From the NCBI GenBank assembly GCA_030635415.1, contig DAOVYW010000164.1, forward strand, positions 1 to 5,621: a stretch of 5,621 nucleotides of DNA, in the 5' to 3' direction. The notes beneath the pieces are model-generated. The model was not told the DNA's origin and ran no database searches. It saw nothing but the letters and a program-made list of their open reading frames with translations. The stretch is from Candidatus Firestoneibacteriota bacterium. Its GTDB lineage: Bacteria > Oederibacteriota > JAAXVQ01 > JAUVAV01. Within the stretch, counting starts at the first letter, position 1. The number at the start of each line of letters is the position of its first letter. This document shows, piece after piece, positions 5,162-5,621 of this stretch. A program made the position numbers and the translations under genes.

Positions 5162-5212
5162 AAACCGTGTTCCGAAAAATTTAATGACATAGTAGGACTG
5201 CAAAAAAATAAT

Positions 5213-5621
<409 letters not shown>

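Overview
The window reads as ordinary chromosome from a bacterium of moderate GC content. It has a complete glutaminyl-tRNA synthetase, a complete prolipoprotein diacylglyceryl transferase, a c-di-GMP-type PilZ protein and the end of an rRNA operon. Intergenic spaces carry GC-rich hairpin repeats of the REP-like kind. GlnRS is present in only part of Bacteria (for example many Proteobacteria, Bacteroidetes and several uncultured phyla), and PilZ signalling points to a cell with surface or motility control. I cannot name the phylum from this sequence alone.

Layout. Positions 1-182 are AT-rich and hold half of a dispersed repeat, a promoter and a dense operator-like array. They lead into a two-gene operon (183-751): a 60-residue ribbon-helix-helix DNA-binding protein whose stop codon overlaps the start of a 129-residue PilZ protein. 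Positions 752-1002 hold three hairpin repeats of one family in alternating orientation, then a fourth hairpin in front of lgt. lgt (1003-1821) begins at a TTG codon. Positions 1822-2047 hold another GTAGGGGC palindrome and a near-consensus promoter for glnS (2048-3760).

After glnS the coding direction switches. A short convergent spacer with a GTCATTCC hairpin repeat separates glnS from a minus-strand family 2 glycosyltransferase (3883-4722). Behind its start lies a C-terminal remnant of a MazF/PemK toxin (about 4798-4992), also on the minus strand. It directly abuts the rho-independent terminator (5000-5036) of an rRNA operon whose 5S gene (about 5047-5161) and 23S 3' end (5213 to the window edge) run on the minus strand with no tRNA between them.

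How the parts relate. lgt and glnS are housekeeping genes with no visible functional tie to the others. The most distinctive unit is the RHH-PilZ pair. Its promoter is covered by four TATC steps at 5-bp spacing, a perfect 16-bp palindrome and an outer 7-bp inverted repeat. The inference is an autorepressed module that couples a small DNA-binding protein to a c-di-GMP receptor. The toxin remnant and the glycosyltransferase next to the rRNA operon suggest that the rRNA 3' flank has been rearranged.
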